Shown one piece after another: positions 4,227 to 8,730 of a stretch of DNA of 8,730 bases (its first letter is position 1; every line of letters begins with the position of its first letter). The translations under genes and the position numbers were made by a program. The stretch lies in the NCBI GenBank assembly GCA_017958895.1, contig JAGDBT010000138.1, positions 1 to 8,730 on the forward strand. Direction: 5' to 3'. The DNA is from Alphaproteobacteria bacterium. GTDB taxonomy: Bacteria > Pseudomonadota > Alphaproteobacteria > RF32 > CAG-239. A model generated the notes under the pieces. It was not told the DNA's origin, ran no database searches, and was given only the letters and a program-made list of their open reading frames with translations.

Positions 4227-5120
4227 AGCGCCGAAACTGTAACCGCGCAACAATTCCGCCGTTTCCATAATTTTTTTGCCCTGACGTTGAATTTGCAATA
4301 CTTCCAAACAGCCATTCTTACAACCGAGCCATAATTTTTCTTTATCTGAGATTATCTCTCCGCAAGCTGTTTTTTTATCCGAAATCCTTGCTTGCAAAAC
4401 CTTAAAGCGTTCGCCGCCATATTCAAAAAACATCGCCGGATAAGGTGAAAAAGCGCGTATTTTGTTATATAACACCTCAGTTGTCGCTTCAAAATCCATA
4501 CGGCACTCCTCTTTTTCAATTTTAGGAGCATAACAAGCCTCCGCATCTTGTTGTTTTTGCGCCGGATATTTTTTGGTATTTGCCAACACTTCACTGATTA
4601 AATCTGCACCGATATCCGCCAGTTTGTCATGCAATTCTCCGCCGGTCATGGTTTCGGAAATATCCGCTTTACCTTTCAACAACATATCCCCCGTATCCAA
4701 ACCTTCGGCAATTTGCATTATGGTAACGCCGCTTTGTTTATCTCCGGCCTCGATACAACGTTGAATCGGTGCCGCGCCGCGCCATCTCGGCAACAACGAA
4801 GCATGAATATTCAAACAACCTAACGGAAAAGCTTCCAAAACCGGCAACGGCAGAATAAGTCCGTAAGCCGCCACCACCGCCACATCAGCTTTAAGTGCGG
4901 CAAATTTTTCCTGTTCCGCAACATCTTTGAGAGTTTTCGGAGTTCTGACTTCAATACCGCAAGCTTCCGCCAAAACATGTATCGGCGTTTTATTCACATT
5001 ATTGCCGCGCCCGGAAGGTTTCGGAGCTCGGGTATAAACACAAACCACTTCATGTTCGCTCATTAAACGACGGAAAGCCGGAACAGCAAAGTCCGGCGTT
5101 CCCATAAAGACAACTTTCAT
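4224..5120 (-). CDS. fmt: Methionyl-tRNA formyltransferase
   Basis: Transfers a formyl group from 10-formyltetrahydrofolate to initiator Met-tRNA for translation initiation in the cytosol. At 298 residues it is slightly short for the family (E. coli about 315). The N-terminal formyltransferase domain starts MKVVFMGTPDFAVPAF. It carries the catalytic N104, H106 (NIHASLLPRWRGAAPIQR) and D142 (GLDTGD), equivalent to N106, H108 and D144 of the E. coli enzyme. The C-terminal OB-like domain starts near residue 205 and includes IRAFSPYPAMFF. The ATG overlaps the ppiD stop codon (TGATG), so translation is coupled. In many bacteria fmt follows def (peptide deformylase); here def is absent and a foldase gene takes its place. 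Confidence 0.97.
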   Translation of the reverse strand: MKVVFMGTPDFAVPAFRRLMSEHEVVCVYTRAPKPSGRGNNVNKTPIHVLAEACGIEVRTPKTLKDVAEQEKFAALKADVAVVAAYGLILPLPVLEAFPLGCLNIHASLLPRWRGAAPIQRCIEAGDKQSGVTIMQIAEGLDTGDMLLKGKADISETMTGGELHDKLADIGADLISEVLANTKKYPAQKQQDAEACYAPKIEKEECRMDFEATTEVLYNKIRAFSPYPAMFFEYGGERFKVLQARISDKKTACGEIISDKEKLWLGCKNGCLEVLQIQRQGKKIMETAELLRGYSFGA

Positions 5121-6991
5121 CAGTTCTCCAATCCCATACGGTTATAATTGACTTCCACCTTATAATCTCTGGCAATATCTTTCAGCAAAGTCTCTTCCGT
5201 TTCGTTGGTCAACTCTGCTTCCAAAGTTTTCTTCAGTGTTTCTTTCTCCGAGGCGCTCAAAGGTGAAGAAGAATCATATATATTGCTGGTCTCGGCTATC
5301 AAATAGTCATCACCCAAAGTAATAACCTTTGTTTCATCTTTAAGCGACATAAACAACTCTTTCATATCGGTCAAAGATAATTTATCAAATGTCTCTCCTC
5401 TGTTAACCGGACGGCTGTTGAATACTTGTTTATTGTATCTCTTCGCTACTGTGGATAAATCATCTCCGGCATCTAAATCATGCTGAATATTTTCCAACAA
5501 ATCTTGCGTTATGGAAGCACGTTCATTTTCCAACCAAAATTGTTTCAGTTTTTCTTCAGCATCCTCACGAGGTTGCTTATGCTGATCATAAATCTTATCG
5601 ATTCTGACAACCGCTATACCGTTCTCGGTTTCAACCGTCTGACTGCTTTCACCCTCATTATAAGAGAAAGCATTATCCAGAACATCGCGATTTTTGACCA
5701 CATCCGTTATTGCTTTGTCAGCCTTGGCAAAATTGCCGTTTTCATCTAACGAAGAAACCTTGTAAATTTTCGCTCCGTAATCCGCGGCAATTTTTTCCAA
5801 TGGTGTATCGGAGCCCAATTTATCCTCTATTTCAGACATAATTTCATAGTTATCGTCATACGATTTTTCCAGACGAATCTCTGAAATAATTTCTTGGTTA
5901 ACTTTGGCTCTGTCAGATTTTTCGGCCTGCTTAATTTCCGTAACTTTCAAAATCTGCCAACTGTCGGCCACCTTTTGCGGAGCCGATGTTTCGTTTAATT
6001 TTAAAGCAAACACCGTATCAGCTAATTCTTCCGCAATATCATTACGCGAAACAAAGCCTAAATCCGCATCGGCAACATTTTGACCGTTTTCTTCGGCCAC
6101 TGCCAAAAAGTCTTTACCCTCAGCCAAAGACTTTTCAACTTCTCTGGCTTCTTCTTCATTTTCAAACACCATTTGCAAAACATGACGTTTTTCAGGTTGT
6201 TCGTATTCATCTATATGTTCTTTGTAGTACGCCTCGACTTCTTCCGGAGAAACTTCAATTTTGTTCATCAACAAATCTTCCGGCAAATATAATATTGATA
6301 CATCACGTTTTTCCGGAATCATCAATTCATCTGACATATCATCATAATACTGATCAAGCTCTTCCTCCGTAGGTTTACGGGTAATCAAAGCCTTAGAATT
6401 TTCAAGCTTTATATATTTAAAAGTACGACGTTGCGATAACACCTTATTCATTTGTTGTTGCAAAACTTCCGGAACATTAATGTTTTTAACCGGCATATCC
6501 AACAAAATTACCTTACCTACATTGCGTTTAATATCTTGCAAAAACTCCTGCTCGGATTTATTCGAACGGCTCAAATACCATTTATATGCCTCATAATCAA
6601 ATTTGCCGTTATTTTGAAACTGCGGCATTCTGAGCAACATTTGTTGCAACAAACCTTGAGATATATCAATCCCGTTTTTACGCATGGCATTTTCCAACAA
6701 CATGTCGTTAAGTTTGGTCTGCAACAACAAGTTGGCTATTTGTGCTTTCTTATCATCATCGTCATCAAAATCATATCCGGCGGCTCTCAATCTGCCGAAA
6801 TCGCGTTGCAACATATAAGAGAACTCGCTCTGCGTCATTTCCATATCATCAACTTTTATAACCGCCTTATTGCTGTTGGCCATGTTATAATATCCGGAAA
6901 CTCCGAACAACGACATAAAGCTCAGAGCCGTTATCGTTAAAATTATTTTCGTAAACAGACTGTCTCGCATTTTTGCAAATTTATTTATCAT
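5120..6991 (-). CDS. ppiD: PpiD-type periplasmic folding chaperone/prolyl isomerase
   Basis: Inner-membrane-anchored foldase that helps newly exported proteins leave the Sec translocon. The 623 residues match PpiD length (about 620). A short basic N-terminus precedes one membrane segment (about 14-36), then a SurA-N/PpiD chaperone region (about 37-230). A parvulin-type rotamase domain lies at about 268-355 (EKRHVLQMVFENEEEA..., LGFVSRNDIAEELADTVFAL). A C-terminal chaperone region follows. The AGYDFDDDDDKK acidic patch at 71-82 is unusual. Start at ATG 6991 keeps the cytoplasmic anchor; its ribosome-binding site is weak (GCGAGAAT). First gene of the ppiD-fmt unit, divergent from tpiA, a neighbourhood common in Alphaproteobacteria. 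PpiD alone often lacks strong isomerase activity, so catalysis is not assured. Confidence 0.9.
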   Translation of the reverse strand: MINKFAKMRDSLFTKIILTITALSFMSLFGVSGYYNMANSNKAVIKVDDMEMTQSEFSYMLQRDFGRLRAAGYDFDDDDDKKAQIANLLLQTKLNDMLLENAMRKNGIDISQGLLQQMLLRMPQFQNNGKFDYEAYKWYLSRSNKSEQEFLQDIKRNVGKVILLDMPVKNINVPEVLQQQMNKVLSQRRTFKYIKLENSKALITRKPTEEELDQYYDDMSDELMIPEKRDVSILYLPEDLLMNKIEVSPEEVEAYYKEHIDEYEQPEKRHVLQMVFENEEEAREVEKSLAEGKDFLAVAEENGQNVADADLGFVSRNDIAEELADTVFALKLNETSAPQKVADSWQILKVTEIKQAEKSDRAKVNQEIISEIRLEKSYDDNYEIMSEIEDKLGSDTPLEKIAADYGAKIYKVSSLDENGNFAKADKAITDVVKNRDVLDNAFSYNEGESSQTVETENGIAVVRIDKIYDQHKQPREDAEEKLKQFWLENERASITQDLLENIQHDLDAGDDLSTVAKRYNKQVFNSRPVNRGETFDKLSLTDMKELFMSLKDETKVITLGDDYLIAETSNIYDSSSPLSASEKETLKKTLEAELTNETEETLLKDIARDYKVEVNYNRMGLEN

Positions 6992-7027
6992 AATTTCATT
7001 CTCGCTTTTTAAAGTTATTTTTGGCTT

Positions 7028-7055
7028 ATTATAAAAAGATAATAAATTATTGCAA
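7028..7055 (-). promoter_or_regulatory. Promoter of the ppiD-fmt unit
   Basis: On the minus strand TTGCAA (7055-7050) and TATAAT (7033-7028) are separated by 16 bp. A start near 7021 gives a leader of about 30 bases before ATG 6991. No equally good plus-strand promoter for tpiA could be found in 7056-7170, which is very AT-rich. Confidence 0.65.
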
Positions 7056-7170
7056 TTTTTAAATTGATTTATGCAACATAATAAAATAGTGGCTAAATAT
7101 CTTTTTTTGTAGAAATTTGCTTTTTCTTATGTTAAAAGTAGGCAGTTTTGTTTTTTAGATGAGGTATAAA

Positions 7171-7929
7171 ATGGTTAGAAGGAAACTGATTGCCGGCAAT
7201 TGGAAGATGAATTGCCTTTCGGCCGACGGTGTTGCTTTGGCTAAATCCGTTGCCGCACAGGTAAAAGCCGGAAAGTTTGATTGTGAATTTTTGATTTGTC
7301 CGCCGTTTACTTTGTTGGGACTGGTAAAAAAATGTTTGCGCGGCAGTAAAGTAGGTTTGGGTGCGCAAGATGTTCATTTTGCCGAAAAAGGCGCGCATAC
7401 CGGTGATATCAGCCCGTTGATGATTAAGGATTTAGGTTGTTCTTACACCATTATCGGACACTCTGAAAGAAGAGTTGACCATGCCGAATCTAACCAGCTT
7501 ATCAATCAAAAGGCTGTTGCGGCTCATGCGGCCGGTCTGAATACGGTTATTTGCATCGGTGAAACGGAAAAAGAACGCGATGCCGGCAAAACCATTAAAG
7601 TTTGCCAGACAGAAATCAACGGTTCCGTTCCGGCAGATTCTACCGCTAAAAACACTGTTATTGCTTATGAGCCTATCTGGGCTATCGGCACCGGAAAAAC
7701 GCCTACCGCTGCCGATGTTCAGGAAGTTCATGCGGCAATTCGTCAGGCTTTGGCAAAGAAATTAGGCAAGGCAACCGCTTCCAAAATGCGTATTTTGTAC
7801 GGCGGTTCCGTAAAACCGGGAAATGCGGCCGAACTGTTATCTTTGCCGGATGTTGACGGCGCTTTAATAGGCGGTGCCAGCTTAAAAGCCGATGACTTCA
7901 TTGCCATAGCCAAAAACGCTTCAAAATAA
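7171..7929 (+). CDS. tpiA: Triose-phosphate isomerase
   Basis: Cytosolic glycolytic enzyme that interconverts dihydroxyacetone phosphate and glyceraldehyde 3-phosphate. The 252-residue TIM barrel has every active-site motif: substrate-binding lysine K12 (NWKMN), catalytic H97 in IIGHSERR, and catalytic E167 in AYEPIWAIGTGKTPT. That last stretch runs on into the flexible loop 6, and the phosphate-binding ILYGGSVKPGN follows. I chose ATG 7171 because GAGG lies 6 bases upstream; the in-frame ATG at 7159 lies just before that GAGG and lacks an obvious site. It is 14 bp from secG and they are probably co-transcribed. The tpiA-secG-pyrG order is typical of Alphaproteobacteria. Confidence 0.97.
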   Translation: MVRRKLIAGNWKMNCLSADGVALAKSVAAQVKAGKFDCEFLICPPFTLLGLVKKCLRGSKVGLGAQDVHFAEKGAHTGDISPLMIKDLGCSYTIIGHSERRVDHAESNQLINQKAVAAHAAGLNTVICIGETEKERDAGKTIKVCQTEINGSVPADSTAKNTVIAYEPIWAIGTGKTPTAADVQEVHAAIRQALAKKLGKATASKMRILYGGSVKPGNAAELLSLPDVDGALIGGASLKADDFIAIAKNASK

Positions 7930-7943
7930 GAAAGGATTGTCCA

Positions 7944-8279
7944 ATGAGTTCCGTATTGTTAGTTTTACAGCTGATTGTTGCCATCTTTTTGGTAGCGGTT
8001 ATTTTAATGCAACGTTCCAACGGAGGAGCTTTGAGCGGTTTAGGTGGCGGAGACGGTATAGGCGGCTTAATCAGTGCTCGCGGCAAAGGTAATATTTTAA
8101 CTCGTATTACGGCGATTTTAGCTACTTTATTTTTTGTATTGAGTTTGGCGATTTCAATCTATTACAGCCGCACTGAAGTAAAAAAGACTTCTCTCATGGA
8201 GGAAGCGGTGGCAACCTCCTCCTTGCCGATAGAACAACCGGTTGCTCCTCAAGAGCCTGAAGTTCCGGTAGCGGAGTAA
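7944..8279 (+). CDS. secG: Protein translocase subunit SecG
   Basis: Small inner-membrane partner of SecYE that eases SecA-driven export. The 111 residues show two membrane segments (about 2-22 and 53-76) joined by the conserved glycine-rich loop (LMQRSNGGALSGLGGG). A proline/glutamate-rich C-terminal tail (about 85-111) is typical of longer alphaproteobacterial SecG proteins. AAAGGA sits 7 bases before ATG 7944. It ends before the hairpin at 8305-8330. Confidence 0.95.
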   Translation: MSSVLLVLQLIVAIFLVAVILMQRSNGGALSGLGGGDGIGGLISARGKGNILTRITAILATLFFVLSLAISIYYSRTEVKKTSLMEEAVATSSLPIEQPVAPQEPEVPVAE

Positions 8280-8304
8280 CGATTTTGATAAAGTTAACTG
8301 ACAT

Positions 8305-8330
8305 AAGGCACTTTTTTTCAAAAGTGCCTT
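8305..8330 (+). terminator. Hairpin between secG and pyrG
   Basis: AAGGCACTTTT (8305-8315) pairs perfectly with AAAAGTGCCTT (8320-8330), an 11-bp stem with a 4-base loop. The tail TTGTCACTTTT is only moderately T-rich, so termination may be partial. On the minus strand the 3' flank after the stem is ATGTCAG, which is poor for a terminator. Confidence 0.7.
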
Positions 8331-8368
8331 TGTCACTTTTAAAGAACCATTTTTAGGGGAACAACATA

Positions 8369-8730
8369 ATGTCTGAGATTTCGGTTAATCCTAATTCTAA
8401 GTTTATTTTCATCACCGGCGGAGTTGTATCATCACTCGGAAAAGGACTGGCTTCCGCTTCACTTGCCGCAATTTTGCAAGCTCGCGGTTATAAGGTGCGT
8501 TTGCGCAAGTTGGATCCTTATCTGAATGTTGATCCGGGAACCATGAATCCTTGCCAACACGGCGAAGTTTTTGTTACCGATGACGGAACAGAAGCCGACT
8601 TGGACTTAGGGCATTATGAACGTTTCTCCGGCGTACCTGCCAAACGAACCGATAGTGTAACAACCGGCAAAATCTATCAAAGAGTTATTGAAAAAGAACG
8701 TCACGGTTATTACCTTGGTTCAACCATTCA
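8369..8730 (+). CDS. pyrG: CTP synthase, 5' part (runs off the window)
   Basis: Makes CTP from UTP with glutamine or ammonia and ATP, the last step of pyrimidine nucleotide synthesis. Only 120 codons of an expected 540 or so are present, all from the N-terminal amidoligase (synthetase) domain. Visible motifs are the P-loop FITGGVVSSLGKG (14-26), RKLDPYLNVDPGTMNPCQHGEVFVTDDG and LDLGHYERFSG. The cysteine in NPCQHGE is less usual than the phenylalanine or tyrosine I expect there. AGGGGA is 8 bases before ATG 8369. No clear own promoter is seen after the hairpin at 8305-8330, so it may rely partly on readthrough from tpiA-secG. Confidence 0.96.
   Translation, partial: MSEISVNPNSKFIFITGGVVSSLGKGLASASLAAILQARGYKVRLRKLDPYLNVDPGTMNPCQHGEVFVTDDGTEADLDLGHYERFSGVPAKRTDSVTTGKIYQRVIEKERHGYYLGSTI

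Noticed and set aside
7056..7170. Plus-strand promoter for tpiA
   Set aside because: Several TTG- and TAT-like hexamers occur in this AT-rich DNA, but none pairs at 16-18 bp with a convincing partner.
1..8730. CRISPR arrays, insertion sequences, tRNA or rRNA genes
   Set aside because: No regularly spaced repeats, transposase-like frames, GGTTCRANTCC-type T-arms or rRNA signatures were seen on either strand.

Overview
The window looks like chromosomal DNA of an AT-rich alphaproteobacterium, probably host-associated or low-oxygen. The tpiA-secG-pyrG block at the right end, with a SurA/PpiD-type foldase gene divergent from tpiA, is an arrangement I know from Alphaproteobacteria. A superoxide reductase (desulfoferrodoxin) fits an anaerobe or microaerophile. 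Lineage is an inference; no rRNA or other marker is present.

Left part (1-2165): a strong minus-strand promoter (TTGACA, 17 bp, TATATT) drives a candidate structured small RNA of about 150-190 nt. Divergent from it is a WYL-domain transcription regulator. Facing the regulator, on the minus strand, are two tandem genes for acidic proteins of exactly 84 residues. They are paralogues of each other and carry near-identical ribosome-binding regions. A 15-bp motif, TGyCA-N5-TGACA, occurs four times: twice at the far left, once in the regulator promoter and once upstream of the promoter of the 84-residue pair. I read this as a possible small regulon of the WYL protein. It is the most unusual signal in the window.

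Middle (2166-3842): a minus-strand three-gene operon ends at a strong terminator. In transcription order it encodes a secreted acidic six-cysteine protein with an apparent internal duplication, desulfoferrodoxin, and a periplasmic YgiW/YdeI-type OB-fold protein. The last two point to envelope and oxidative stress tolerance. The 381 bases between the acidic-protein gene and fmt hold no convincing gene. They do hold several hairpins, a -10-like element and a strong minus-strand terminator, so a second small RNA or long leader is possible.

Right part (4224-8730): ppiD and fmt form a translationally coupled minus-strand pair (TGATG overlap) behind a good sigma70-type promoter. Divergently, tpiA and secG form a plus-strand pair ending in a hairpin, followed by the 5' part of pyrG, which runs off the window. 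These are housekeeping genes for protein folding and export, translation initiation, glycolysis and CTP synthesis.
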